Positions 61,601-64,000 of a stretch of 64,000 bases of DNA are shown here, in pieces. Where the stretch lies: positions 992,001-1,056,000 of the forward strand of contig CBDCYP010000001.1 in assembly GCA_965224235.1 (NCBI GenBank), in the 5' to 3' direction. The stretch is from G958295935 sp965224235. Lineage in GTDB: Bacteria > Chloroflexota > Dehalococcoidia > Lucifugimonadales > Lucifugimonadaceae. Position numbers and translations under genes: made by a program. Under the pieces are notes generated by a model. That model did no database searches. It was not told the origin of the DNA and saw only the letters and a program-made list of their open reading frames with translations. Numbering within the stretch: the first letter of the stretch is position 1; each line of letters starts with the position of its first letter.

Positions 61601-64000
61601 AACGACCACGCGTTGTTCACCATGACCGACGCAGGCGTCCTGACCTTCAACGCCGCCCCCGACTTCGAGGCCGCCAAGAACAGCTTCACCATCGTCATCC
61701 AGGTGCGGGACAAGAAGGCCGCCAACGGCGACGCCGACACCCACTGGGACGACTCCATCACCCTCACCGTCAACGTCACCGACGCGGCCGAGCCGCCCGA
61801 CGCCCCCGGGAACCTCGCGGTGAAGTCGACGGCCAACGGGCTGAACGTCACCTGGACGGCCCCGGTGATGACGGGCAAGCCGCCGCTGACGGGCTACGAC
61901 GTGGAGCATCGCCTGCGCACCAGCGCCGCCGCCGCCCTCACCGCAGTCTGGGGCGACTGGACCGACGCGTCCCACGCCGACACGTCCACCAGCGCCGGCA
62001 TCACCGGCCTCACGCCGGACGCCACCTACCAGGTGCGGGCGCGGGGCGTCAACGCCGAGGGGGACGGCCAGTGGGCCGAGCCCGAAAACGGCGTGCCGGG
62101 CCACCCCAACCGGGCCCCGACCTTCGGCGACAGCGTGACCCTCTACGTGGACGAGAACACGGTGCCGGGCGCCGACATAGACGACTCGCCGGCGGCCACC
62201 GACCTCGACGGCGACTCCCTGACCTACTCCCTCGGCGGGACCGACTCGGCCCACTTCGCCATCACGGCCGGAAGCGGCCAGCTGAAGACCAAGGGGGCCC
62301 TGGACCACGAGAACGAGGACTCCTACTCGGTGGTCGTCACCGCCAGCGACGGGACGCTCACAGACACCATCGCGGTGACGATCAACGTCAACGACCTGAA
62401 CGAGAAGCCGGAGTTCCTGTCGGAGGCCTACACGGATCAGGACGGGACAAAGGTGCCGCCGGCGTCCATTACCGTGGACGACCGGGACGTGCCGGAGAAC
62501 ACCGCCTCCGGCCAGGACGTCGGGGATCCGGTCACGGCCACGGACCCGGACGACGGGGCCTCCCTGACCTACGCCCTGGAGGCCAGCAGCCACGCCGACG
62601 CCGGCCCGGACGATCATACCCACTTCACCATCGTCGCCGGAAGCGGCCAGCTCATAACCAGGGGCGCGCTGAACCATGAGGCCGACGCCTCCTACATCGT
62701 GGTGGTCACCGTCACCGACGGCAAGAACCCCGCCGGGGAGCCCGACGACGCGGTGGACGACTCCATCACCATCACCATAAACGTCACCAACGTCAACGAG
62801 AAGCCGACTTTCGACGACGGGCTGACCGCGTCGGTGAACGCGGCGGAGAACCAGACGGCGGTGGCCACGCCGGACGTCACCGACCCGGACGGCGACGACC
62901 TGACCTACCGGCTGAATACGACCGCGTCGGTATCCGCTCCGGCCACAAACGACCACGCGTTGTTCACCATGACCGACGCAGGCGTCCTGACCTTCAAGGC
63001 GGCCCCCGACTTCGAGGCCGCCAGGAACAGCTTCACCCTGGTCATTGAGGTAAGGGACAGCAAGGACGGCGCAGGCAAGGCGGACACCCACTGGGACGAC
63101 TCCATCACCCTCACGGTCAACGTCACCGACGTGGCCGAGCCGCCCGACGCCCCCGAGAACCTCGCGGTGAAGTCGACGGCCAACGGGCTGAATGTGACCT
63201 GGACGGCGCCGGTGATGACGGGCAAGCCGCCGCTGACGGGCTACGACGTGGAGCATCGCCTGCGCACCAGCGCCGACGGGGCCGACGCCGCGGACGTGAC
63301 CTGGGGCAGCTGGACCGACGCGTCCCACGCCGACACGTCGACCAGCGCCGGCATCACCGGCCTCACGCCGGACGCCACCTACCAGGTGCGGGCGCGGGGC
63401 GTCAACGACGAGGGAGACGGCCAGTGGGCCGAGCCCGAAAACGGCGTGCCGGGCCACCCCAACCGGGCCCCGACCTTCGGCGACAGCGTGACCCTATACG
63501 TGGACGAGAACACGGCAGCGGGCGCCGACATAGACGACTCGCCGACGGCCACCGATCTCGACGGCGACTCCCTGACCTATTCGCTGGGCGGGACCGACTC
63601 GGCCCACTTCGCCATCGCGGCCGGAAGCGGCCAGCTCAAGACCAAGGGGGCCCTGGACCACGAGAACGAGGACTCCTACTCGGTGGTGGTGACCGCCAGC
63701 GACGGGACGCTCACAGACACCATCGCGGTGACCATAGAGGTCAACGACCTGAACGAGGCGCCGGAGTTCCTGTCGGAGGCCTACACGGATCAGGACGGGA
63801 CAAAGGTGCCGCCGGCGTCCATTACCGTGGACGACCGGGACGTGCCGGAGAACACCGCCTCCGGCCAGGACGTTGGCGATCCCGTCACGGCCACGGACCC
63901 GGACGACGGGGCCTCCCTGACCTACGCCCTGGAGGCCAGCAGCCACGCGGACGCCGGCCCGGACGATCATACCCACTTCGCCATCGTGGCCTCCAGCGGC
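31664..64000 (+). CDS. Giant secreted repeat protein (GLUG, cadherin-like, FN3), at least 10,779 residues, 3' end outside window
   Basis: A single frame without any stop from ATG 31664 to the last base, continuing beyond. AGGTGGGG lies just upstream. A signal peptide (LGLIALLALVAALFLFSSAP, cleavage near AAQS) directs export. Domains in order: six GLUG modules (31788-38760), cadherin-FN3-cadherin-FN3 (38765-40045), four GLUG modules (40052-44690), FN3 (44726-45085), one GLUG module (45095-46330), cadherin (46340-46650), a twelfth GLUG module (46661-47960), then a cadherin/FN3 super-repeat array to the window end. Roughly 39 cadherin-like and 15 FN3 domains are visible. Acidic calcium-site-like motifs (DLDGDSLTY, VNDLNEAPEF) recur. 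I checked the frame at more than twenty points along its length. The predicted role is a calcium-stiffened adhesin or contact fibre, more than 1 MDa; the anchor or secretion signal must lie beyond the window. Confidence 0.93.
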   Translation, partial: MNASSGVSARLGLIALLALVAALFLFSSAPSAAQSPSTSPSTIDYDSDNDNLIEISSLAQLNTMRWDLDGNGTVDAGADQAANQVSYEAAFPSAATVCPNACAGYELTADLDFDEDGGGVVNADDHDGAYWDEGRGWTPIGSGVNIIGDKGLPIPETNRYEATFEGNGHVISNLYIKRGRGKNIGLFGVIGKKSAIRNVGLEDVNITGGSNVGALTGEQYGSDVNVIRGWVDSGTVEACYSTGSVSGSTWVGGLVGYTTSRISTSYSTANVTVRDTSAGRGGGLVGLATLGGLTRTDSEGRKTGDSTGEIRASYATGTVTAKSNDFGGLVAGAPVIRASYTTGAGLKKSADTDSYWDMETSGYYPMDRPMPANMGSGGKRTAELQSPTGYTGIYATWNLDIDNKDGDDSDSTGQDDPWDFGTASQYPALKVDFNNDGVATAYEFGGQGRPDPAADYDDDDDGLIEVDSLVKLNAIRWDLDGNGSAASESRANYWSYNRAFPTPVANMGCGNDKCVGYELAADLDFDENSDRVITDADAAWWDGGRGWAPIGSAAFPYDAVFEGGGHTISHLFIDRASDDDIGLFGYLGELGVIRNLGLEGVDVRGNQFVGALAGQTKGNVATSYSTGSVDGAEAVGGLVGQNEGNVAASYSNADVFALAQNAGGLAGLNSGVIKASYATGTATAASSIGGLVGSALGQSEIVASYSTGWVASVAIPKGQNVGGLTGSNNNTVTDSYWDTRASGQTASSGGVGHTSAELYAPTGYSGIYVDWNLDLDGANGGDELWDFGTPGQYPALKADFDNNGAPTAAEFGDQVRSAPSKDYDIDNDGLIEVDSLAKLNAIRWDLDGNGTADNSATAANTADYAAAFRIPMPNMGCLNDSCAGYELTANLNFDEDGDGDADEHDYHAAFWNSGDGWAPIGDDSTSRHRYSAVFEGNGHTITNLFISRADSDHIGLFGYLGESGVIRKVGLERVSVRGKNRVGALAGWVNGKVATSYSTGSVAGAVDVGGLVGLIHLGDIETSYSNARVAGVAGASALFVGGLVGRVQGGDIKASYSTGSVRGPDYVGGLAGYVAGSVVGSYSTGRVSSTARPTGKRLGGLIGGGSGTATDSYWDTGASAQPTSSRGVGKTTAELQSPSEYNGIYTNWNLDLDGGGGGDDPWSFGTTSEYPALKVDFNNDGTATTEEFGTQTHSAPKVDYDKDNDGLIEVSNLVQLNALRWDPHGNGASSDARYTSAFYNPVPRMGCSLYNPCAGYELTADLYFDENRDGKITGADAAWWNGGSGWEPIGSSSNKYNIDFQGNGRTISHLFINRPSSDYVGLFAYIGRNGYIRNVGLESVNVNGQNYVGAMAGQVGGWVRSSYSTGSVAANSHVGGLVGYSDREDSSTTGTIETSYSNAGVTATGYQAGGLLGHSRNGVIKASYATGAVSGGNVVGGLVGGSLDVSVIGSYSTGSVSATIQLHAADIQAGGLIGFHVKAVVTNSYWDTESSGLATSDGGVGKTTAELQTPIGYTGIYANWKRPLWDFGNVVQYPALKADFNGDGRATVEEFGSQGRAAPVDYDSDDDGLIDVSNLKQLNAMRWDLDGDGRAPTDPAYHAAFLGHPAGMGCPDTCAGYELLADLDFNTDTTGDTPDGIVIDDKDDYWNGGKGWDPIGEDVSNVALNFNTVFEGNKHTISNLYIDRPTGSAIGLFGVTGRDAAIRNVGLEGASVKGKRQVGALAGYSGGPVESSYSTGHVKGDNLVGGLVGSSQAPIKTSYSTARVTASAASAGGLVGLALAANGGSSGAITASYATGRVSGASSIGGLVGSSQAPIKTSYSTSKVAATTGTAGGLVGEISRQGTVQASYAAGPVSAPTAAGGLAGRSAGAITASYARGAVSGQSNAGGLVGRGPGSVTASYWDNVESGQLSSSGSADSDGKSSEELGLPTGYDGIYSAWNLDLDGAGGGDDPWYFGTKRQYPTLKVDFDNDKTASADEFGRQTRSAPVDYDKDGDGLIEIYSLAQLNAIRWDLNGDGVPSSNGDYTAEFSKSATGMGCPWGDHDDDSTTPNQPHCTGYELMADLDFNTDTTGDTPDGIVIDDKDDYWDGGKGWNPIGKDSRGYSAVFEGNGNTISNLFISRSNRDFVGLFGFIDDGGAVRNLGLEDANVIGAKYVGALAGNTKGSVKFSYSTGSVSGEKGVGGLAGENWGPIIASYSTAEMTGTGDTVGGLVGHNRGPITASYAAGAVTGSNWVGGLVGENYSPVIASYATGIVIGSGYDVGGLAGIADSDTISSSSYWDVTTTGHTTSDGGVGKTITELQSPAGYIGIYANWNLDLDNADSDDNLATNPDDPWDFGTTSEYPALKVDFNKDGKATVEEFGRQPRTAGVLPTNQGPTFNGGTISRGVLTIAFSVVENSGTAVGTLTATDPENDPLTYRVDNSGVGDAFAIDSRTGVLTLTSPADHEARSIYRFAVQVRDSKDPLGEADTLWDTEIRVVVNVDDADEPPGSPTGLQLAAVASGLDVSWNAPAAIAGTPAVTGYEVEYALLTAANPEDWGDWQSHTHSGAGTRAIIRSLTPRATYRVQVRALNGEGSSGWYGPISSVTGAPNLAPAYADSRKTLRVAENTAPGTDIGSPLTAVDPEGDTLSYSLGATTDDAHFAIDAASGQLKTKGALDYESDRSYSVTVTAEDPSGLSDSITVTINVGDLKEPPGAPGGLKAVAASNGLTVSWTAPAAPAGATPLPITRYDLQYRQSSVSSWTSHYSHADTTTTAAITGLTAGATYNVRVRAWNADGAGAYTTPVNGAPTPPAAGAAGDYDKDNDNLLDIDSLAKLNAIRWDLTGGVRLGAGGPDYLKAFPRGRGINAQMGCPDTCVGYELTADLDFDQNGDGRITAADTAYWNNGAGWLPIGTAKLPYTAVFEGNGHTISNLFIDRPATDAVGLFGGAGNSGAGGSVRNVGLERVKVTGHNDVGGLAGVLRGAVKASYVTGVVYGETRVGGLVGQVITTGEVSASYATGRVRGLSAVGGLVGSVTELGHVKRSYADSVVIGAGIGHKIGGLVGFLEGRVQASYARGNIAGADTTGGLVGEMDGRGASASVEASYATAAVRSSGDSVGGLIGLAHSSSASDSYWDSATSLRSSSAAGSAVGATGLQSPTGYTGIYTDWNLNLDGAGGGDDPWDFGTARQYPALKADLNRDGTATVEEFGRQKRYVSVIDYDEDDDNLIEVSSLAQLDAIRYDLNGNGISASMAKFEAGFPTPAPGMGCPDTCLGYELTASLDFDENGDRAITSADAAYWGLGAGWLPIGNYLGVPYNAVFEGNGHTISHLFINRPTGKAGLFRDVGPAGRIRNVGLERVRVISGARVGALVGDLRGRVEASYATGTVAGQSIVGGLVGYVDTAGLVSASYAASEVRDTSGAGAGFGGLVGGLEGRVEASYARGNVVNASAAGGLVGAMRGTVEASYSTGEVRSGRPNVGGLVGLEGDSAASNIYWDTVTSGRTSSAAGVGKTTTELQRPTRYKGIYAHWNLDLRGSPDGDDPWDFGRADQYPVLKADRNGDNRATVEEFGHQIRGLQPIDYDTDNDNLIEVSSLVQLNALRWDLNGDGVAGGARYRAAFPDANENMGCPATCAGYELKANLDFDTDNVSGPSSGDAYWGGGKGWMPIGMVAAAYNAVFEGNGHTISNLFIDRTAVNSVGLFHIVGADGRIRNVGLEHAQITGHDVVGSLAGILHGEVKASYATGSVRGADAVGGLAGLVETAGRVSASYATSDVDASGYAGGLVGVLNGTVEASYAKGSVTGYGYAGGLVGQMSGTVKASYATGSVPTSNSHARGLVGHKRKGGTVSDSYWDTATSGQGLSDGGDGKTTTDLQTPTRYTGIYADWNLDLDGSGGGDDPWDFGTKFQYPVLKVDFNNDRTATVEEFGSQPRYAETNDYDADDDGLIEIVNLVQLAAINNNPTGDGVTFPTGADERRYTQVVFHNSMPGMGCPDSGCKGYELIKDLDFDVNKDGKVNLADFDTNGNGKVDRDEGEADLSNWSPLGTHLNQPEWGGDRRFSAIFEGNGHTIANLRINYPGNDVQGLFGAIAGAEIRNLGVVGARITGQDRVGVVVGQMSGESIVNNVFVSDRPGADDRSSVRGRSMVGGLAGYVALRSKIHTSYSTAAVSGVEQLGGLAGALDPSRVIIEDSYSTGVVTVDGQGYTDSAGNAVQPGKAGGLAGAAVRKDSTAGTFIGINRAYAIGPVKVKDGIVAEHIGGLVGQLHPNGPQVVIDSFWSLDVPNNAASPDAFGKHGYELRLPTNTVDDFDPDTAGVQNIYAPGKWPDSTWDFGHSAHYPVLKADLNGDRRATWQEFGNSRVLTSGGKDFDIGDQRKLIPPPVTNFRVTGHVGNLSIEWEPPDIQSINAELRNFYTSLPRDVEILGYHLQYRRRTGTGPESWGPWYNGGAGPDDRQFDLAEGRVVQGNVVPGSVYEVRMRAWNGEGYGNWNRPVRGTVHKSRLDYDQDDDGLIEISNLSQLNAVRWDLDADGDPDAANAADYDDAFPRAPLPGADPRMGCPSSGCIGYELSDNLDFDTDDISGPSAGDAYWDGGKGWQSIGSDANAYTGVFEGHRKVISNLFINRPAEDDQGLFGLISGEVRNLGLDKVKVTGRNNVGGLAGGIDSNGNASVRRSYVTGSVSSANGPAGMLAGYNQNGSIETSYVTGSVTAVNSAGGMVGWNTGSITASYSQADVTSSGSGGRTGGLVGRNRGPIVASYATGTVTAQVKAGGLMGNLFYGGNLAPTASVKASYATGAVTATGGADADVGGLVSAVDAENIGHIHYSYWDTETTGQTASAGGDGKTTTELRSPTTYGSGPDIYASWNLDWDNADGDNSDATGPDDPWDFGASHHYPALKVDFNNDGKASWEEFGVQRTFLPPVFDEGSGVTRSVAENSGFGANIGLPVTAADPEQFPLTYTLSGADADLFDIDETSGQLTTKFTLDYETKNSYTVVVTATDIDDETSDSTVTINVTNVDEGAGATVDYDKDGDGLIDVTTLAQLNAIRWDLAWGEAKYTGMPAHTDAADYFAAFPKPAFNMGCPTQRLVLGANPRDSGCIGYELMKDLDFDTDGSGGPGSGDAYWNDGKGWEPIQKVLQVVRVNNASVYSIVPYSGAFEGNRYTISNLFINRPDESYVGLFGQLGKGAVRHLGLDKVNVTGDWYVGGLAGSSGGRLRRNYVSGSVTGAGEVVGGLVGLSNKCERNERGEECIYQSYVTGSVTGDSIVGGLVGRNEGQIETTYSQAGVTATGALGIAGGLVGVNKLEIAFSYATGAVTAPTAAGGLVGKNVSVDGKLVRITSTYATGAVTATGGANADAGGLVGIEEGNSASLKISQSYWNTETSGQTASAGGDGKTTNEMRIPTWSEGIYSSWHVRRVLDGEPTFEDPWDFGTPYEYPVLFADFNNDDFSTWEEFGNQRPTGAPSFDDRPTATRQVKEGLDAGAPVGKPISATDPESDTLTYALDTTTGDHQDFSIDSKTGQLTTKAVLDYETKSSYAVRVTVSDGKSTARLADASIDDTIAVTINVGDLNEKPEFLSEAYTDQDGTKVPPASITVDDRDVPENTASGQDVGDPVTATDPDDGASLTYALEASSHADAGPNDHTHFTIVAGSGQLITRGALNHEADASYIVVVTVTDGKNPAGEPDDAVDDSITITINVTNVNEKPSFDDGLTASVNAAENQTAVATPDVTDPDGDDLTYRLNTTASVSAPATNDHALFTMTDAGVLTFKSAPDFEAAKNSFTIVIQVRDKKAANGDADTVWDDSITLTVNVTDVAEPPDAPGDLAVKSTANGLNVTWTAPVMTGKPPLTGYDVEHRLRTSADGADAADVTWGSWTDASHGDTSTSAGITGLTPEATYQVRARGVNDEGDGQWAGPENGVPGHPNRAPTFGDGVTLYVDENTASGADIDDSPTATDLDGDSLTYSLGGTDSAHFAIAAGSGQLKTRGALNHENEDSYSVIVTAEDPSGLTDTIAVTIEVNDLNEAPEFLSEAYTDQDGTKVPPASITVDDRDVPENTASGQDVGDPVTATDPDDGASLTYALEASSHADAGPDDHTHFTIVAGSGQLITRGALNHEADASYIVVVTVTDGKNPAGEPDDAVDDSITITINVTNVNEKPTFDDGLTASVNAAENQTAVATPDVTDPEKDTLTYRLNTTASVSAPATNDHALFTMTDAGVLTFKAAPDFEAAKNSFTIVIEVRDSKDGGGKADTHWDDSITLTVNVTDAAEPPDAPVDLAVKSTANGLNVTWTAPVMTGKPPLTGYDVEHRLRTSADGADAADVTWGSWTDASHADTSTSAGITGLTPDATYQVRARGVNAEGDGQWAEPENGVPGHPNRAPTFGDSVTLYVDENTAPGADIDDSPAATDLDGDSLTYSLGGTDSAHFAITAGSGQLKTKGALDHENEDSYSVVVTASDGTLTDTIAVTINVNDLNEKPEFLSEAYTDQDGTKVPPASITVDDRDVPENTASGQDVGDPVTATDPDDGASLTYALEASSHADAGPDDHTHFTIVAGSGQLITRGALNHEADASYILVVTVTDGKNPAGEPDDAVDDSITITINVTNVNEKPSFDDGLTASVNAAENQTAVATPDVTDPEKDTLTYRLNTTASVSAPATNDHALFTMTDAGVLTFNAAPDFEAAKNSFTIVIQVRDKKAANGDADTVWDDSITLTINVTDAAEPPDAPGNLAVKSTANGLNVTWTAPVMTGKPPLTGYDVEHRLRTSAAEALTAVWGSWTDASHADTSTSAGITGLTPDATYQVRVRGVNAEGDGQWAGPENGVPGHPNRAPTFGDGVTLYVDENTAAGADIDDSPTATDLDGDSLTYSLGGTDSAHFAITAGSGQLKTRGALNHENEDSYSVIVTAEDPSGLTDTIAVTIEVNDLNEAPEFLSEAYTDQDGTKVPPASITVDDRDVPENTASGQDVGDPVTATDPDDGASLTYALEASSHADAGPDDHTHFTIVAGSGQLITRGALNHESDASYIVVVTVTDGKDGDGKADDAVDDSITITINVTNVNEAPSFDDGLTASVNAAENQTAVAAPDVTDPEKDTLSYRLDTAATFTDPAVSNDHGSFTMTDAGVLTFNAAPDFEAAKNTYTLVIEVRDSKDVNGDADTVWDDSIILTVNVTDAAEPPDAPGNLAVKSTANGLTVTWTAPVMTGKPPLTGYDVEHRLRTSADGALTEVWGDWTDASHGDTSTSAGITGLTPDATYQVRARGVNDEGDGQWAEPENGVPGHPNRAPTFGDGVTLYVDENTAAGADIDDSPTATDLDGDSLTYSLGGTDSAHFAIAAGSGQLKTRGALDHENKDSYSVVVTASDGTLTDTIAVTIEVNDLNEAPEFLSEAYTDQDGTKVPPASITVDDRDVPENTASGQDVGDPVTATDPDDGASLTYALGASSHADAGPNDHTHFTIVAGSGQLITRGALNHEADASYILVVTVTDGKNPAGEPDDAVDDSIILTINVTDLNEAPTFDDGQTASVNAAENQTAVATPDVTDPDGDDLTYRLNTTASVSAPATNDHALFTMTDAGVLTFKAAPDFEAAKNSFTVVIQVRDKKAANGDADTVWDDSIILTINVTDAAEPPDAPGNLAVKSTANGLNVTWTAPVMTGKPPLTGYDVEHRLRTSAAEALTAVWGSWTDASHADTSTSAGITGLTPEATYQVRVRGVNAEGDGQWAEPENGVPGHPNRAPSFDDGLTASVNAAENQTAVATPDVTDPEKDTLSYRLNTTASVSAPATNDHALFTMTDAGVLTFNAAPDFEAAKNTYTLVIEVRDSKDVNGDGDTHWDDSIILTINVTDLNEAPSFDDGLTASVNAAENQTAVATPDVTDPDGDDLTYRLNTTASVSAPATNDHALFTMTDAGVLTFNAAPDFEAVKNTYTLVIQVRDSKDAAGTGDTLWDDSITLTVNVTDAAEPPDAPENLAVKSTANGLNVTWTAPVMTGKPPLTGYDVEHRLRTSADAALTAVWGDWTDASHGDTSTSAGITGLTPDATYQVRVRGVNAEGDGDWAGPENGVPGHPNRAPAFLSDSVTLDVDENTAPGADIDDSPTATDLDGDSLTYSLGGTDSAHFAIAAGSGQLKTKGDLDHENEDSYSVVVTASDGTLTDTIAVTIEVNDLNEKPEFLSEAYTDQDGTKVPPASITVDDRDVPENTASGQDVGDPVTATDPDDGASLTYALGASSHADAGPDDHTHFTIVAFSGQLQTSGALNHESDASYIVVVTVTDGKNPAGEPDDAVDDSITITINVTNVNEAPSFDDGQTASVNAAENQTAVAAPDVTDPDGDDLTYRLNTAATFTDPAVSNDHGSFTMTDTGSLTFKAAPDFEAGDNTYTLVVEVRDSKDVNGDGDTHWDDSITLTVNVTDAAEPPDAPGDLAVKSTANGLNVTWTAPVMTGKPALTGYDVEHRLRTSADDALTAVWGDWTDASHTDTSTSAGITGLTPDATYQVRVRGVNDEGNGQWAGPENGVPGHPNRAPTFGDSVTLYVDENTASGADIDDSPTATDLDGDSLTYSLGGTDSAHFAIAAGSGQLKTKGALNYEGTSSYSVVVTASDGTLTDTIAVTIEVNDLNEKPEFLSEAYTDQDGTKVPPASITVDDRDVPENTASGQDVGDPVTATDPDDGASLTYALEASSHADAGPNDHTHFTIVAGSGQLITRGALNHEADASYIVVVTVTDGKNPAGEPDDAVDDSITITINVTNVNEKPSFDDGLTASVNAAENQTAVATPDVTDPEKDTLSYRLDTAASVSAPATNDHALFTMTDAGVLTFNAAPDFEAAKNTYTLVIEVRDSKDAAGKDDTVWDDSITLTVNVTDVAEPPDAPGDLAVKSTANGLNVTWTAPVMTGKPPLTGYDVEHRLRTSAAAALTAVWGSWTDASHADTSTSAGITGLTPDATYQVRARGVNAEGDGQWAEPENGVPGHPNRAPTFGDSVTLYVDENTASGADIDDSPTATDLDGDSLTYTLGGTDSAHFAIAAGSGQLKTKGALNYEGTSSYSVVVTASDGTLTDTIAVTIEVNDLNEKPEFLSEAYTDQDGTKVPPASITVDDRDVPENTASGQDVGDPVTATDPDDGASLTYALEASSHADAGPDDHTHFTIVAGSGQLITRGALNHEADASYIVVVTVTDGKNPAGEPDDAVDDSITITINVTNVNEAPSFDDGLTASVNAAENQTAVATPDVTDPEKDTLTYRLNTTASVSAPATNDHALFTMTDAGVLTFNAAPDFEAAKNTYTLVIQVRDSKDAAGTGDTLWDDSITLTVNVTDAAEPPDAPGNLAVKSTANGLTVTWTAPVMTGKPPLTGYDVEHRLRTSADGALTEVWGDWTDASHGDTSTSAGITGLTPEATYQVRVRGVNAEGDGQWAGPENGVPGHPNRAPTFGDGVTLYVDENTAAGADIDDSPTATDLDGDSLTYSLGGTDSAHFAIAAGSGQLKTKGALNHENKDSYSVVVTAEDPSGLTDTIAVTINVNDLNEAPEFLSEAYTDQDGTKVPPASITVDDRDVPENTASGQDVGDPVTATDPDDGASLTYALEASSHADAGPDDHTHFTIVAGSGQLITRGALNHEADASYIVVVTVTDGKNPAGEPDDAVDDSITITINVTNVNEKPTFDDGLTASVNAAENQTAVATPDVTDPEKDTLTYRLNTTASVSAPATNDHALFTMTDAGVLTFNAAPDFEAAKNSFTIVIEVRDSKDGGGKADTHWDDSITLTVNVTDAAEPPDAPGNLAVKSTANGLTVTWTAPVMTGKPPLTGYDVEHRLRTSAAAALTEVWGDWTDASHGDTSTSAGITGLTPEATYQVRVRGVNAEGDGQWAEPENGVPGQPNRAPTFGDGVTLYVDENTAAGADIDDSPTATDLDGDSLTYSLGGTDSAHFAIAAGSGQLKTKGALDHENEDSYSVVVTASDGTLTDTIAVTIEVNDLNEAPSFDAGQTASVNAAENQTAVAAPDVTDPEKDTLSYRLDTAATFTDPAVSNDHALFTMTDAGVLTFNAAPDFEAAKNSFTIVIQVRDKKAANGDADTHWDDSITLTVNVTDAAEPPDAPGNLAVKSTANGLNVTWTAPVMTGKPPLTGYDVEHRLRTSAAAALTAVWGDWTDASHADTSTSAGITGLTPDATYQVRARGVNAEGDGQWAEPENGVPGHPNRAPTFGDSVTLYVDENTVPGADIDDSPAATDLDGDSLTYSLGGTDSAHFAITAGSGQLKTKGALDHENEDSYSVVVTASDGTLTDTIAVTINVNDLNEKPEFLSEAYTDQDGTKVPPASITVDDRDVPENTASGQDVGDPVTATDPDDGASLTYALEASSHADAGPDDHTHFTIVAGSGQLITRGALNHEADASYIVVVTVTDGKNPAGEPDDAVDDSITITINVTNVNEKPTFDDGLTASVNAAENQTAVATPDVTDPDGDDLTYRLNTTASVSAPATNDHALFTMTDAGVLTFKAAPDFEAARNSFTLVIEVRDSKDGAGKADTHWDDSITLTVNVTDVAEPPDAPENLAVKSTANGLNVTWTAPVMTGKPPLTGYDVEHRLRTSADGADAADVTWGSWTDASHADTSTSAGITGLTPDATYQVRARGVNDEGDGQWAEPENGVPGHPNRAPTFGDSVTLYVDENTAAGADIDDSPTATDLDGDSLTYSLGGTDSAHFAIAAGSGQLKTKGALDHENEDSYSVVVTASDGTLTDTIAVTIEVNDLNEAPEFLSEAYTDQDGTKVPPASITVDDRDVPENTASGQDVGDPVTATDPDDGASLTYALEASSHADAGPDDHTHFAIVASSG
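31788..38760 (+). repeat. GLUG modules 1-6 of the giant protein
   Basis: Each module of about 360-420 residues starts DYDxDxDGLIEVxSLxQLNA, then has a Cys pair before GYEL (such as CPDTCAGYEL), ADLDFD, a WxPIG stretch, FEGNGHTISNLFI, IGLFG, IRNVGLE, several GLUG units (VGGLVG...SYSTGSV), SYWDT, a GVGKTTAELQ-like segment, WNLDLDG, DDPWDFGT, QYPALKVDFNNDG and EEFG. Starts: about 31788, 33023, 34124, 35258, 36344, 37625. The short GLUG units number about four to seven per module. Confidence 0.85.
38765..40045 (+). repeat. Cadherin-FN3-cadherin-FN3 block inside the GLUG region
   Basis: Cadherin-like (FSVVENSGTAVGTLTATDPE ... DHEARSIYRFAVQVRDSKD), FN3 (GLQLAAVASGLDVSWNAPAA ... YRVQVRALNGEG), cadherin-like (RVAENTAPGTDIGSPLTAVD) and FN3 (GLTVSWTAPAAPAGATPLPI). 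The DNA differs from the later array, so this block is an older relative. Confidence 0.8.
40052..44690 (+). repeat. GLUG modules 7-10 of the giant protein
   Basis: Module starts at about 40052, 41258, 42335 and 43403. Composition is as in modules 1-6. Module 10 is divergent: its last part (DSFWSLDVPNNAAS) lacks the usual SYWDT-TTAEL segment. An FN3 domain (44726-45085, LSIEWEPPD ... VRMRAWNGEGYG) follows. Confidence 0.82.
45095..47960 (+). repeat. GLUG modules 11 and 12 separated by one cadherin-like domain
   Basis: Module 11 (45095-46330) and module 12 (46661-47960) flank a cadherin-like domain (SVAENSGFGANIGLPVTAAD ... LDYETKNSYTVVVTATD). Module 12 has an enlarged Cys loop before CIGYEL. 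After its EEFG the protein changes to the cadherin/FN3 array. Confidence 0.82.
48305..64000 (+). repeat. Array of about 1350-bp (450-residue) cadherin/FN3 super-repeats
   Basis: The unit has four domains: B (LSEAYTDQDGTKVPPASITV...), C (ASVNAAENQTAVATPDVTDP...), FN3 (AVKSTANGLNVTWTAPVMTG...) and A (VDENTASGADIDDSPTATDL...). The start of B recurs at 48311, 49667, 51020, 52370, 53720, 56069, 57419, 58766, 60116, 62417 and 63770. Spacing is 1347-1356 bp except 2349 bp (53720-56069; extra C, C and FN3) and 2301 bp (60116-62417; extra C, FN3 and A). The first ~110 bases of B are essentially identical in all eleven copies. The array has no Cys and continues past the window. Confidence 0.9.

Noticed and set aside
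48305..64000. CRISPR array or DNA-level repeat locus
   Set aside because: The period is 1350 bp, the frame is kept throughout, and the repeats encode recognisable domains.
1..64000. tRNA, rRNA or known riboswitch genes
   Set aside because: I looked for cloverleaf-like arrangements and conserved RNA motifs by eye and saw none that I could support; a covariance-model search would be needed to exclude them.
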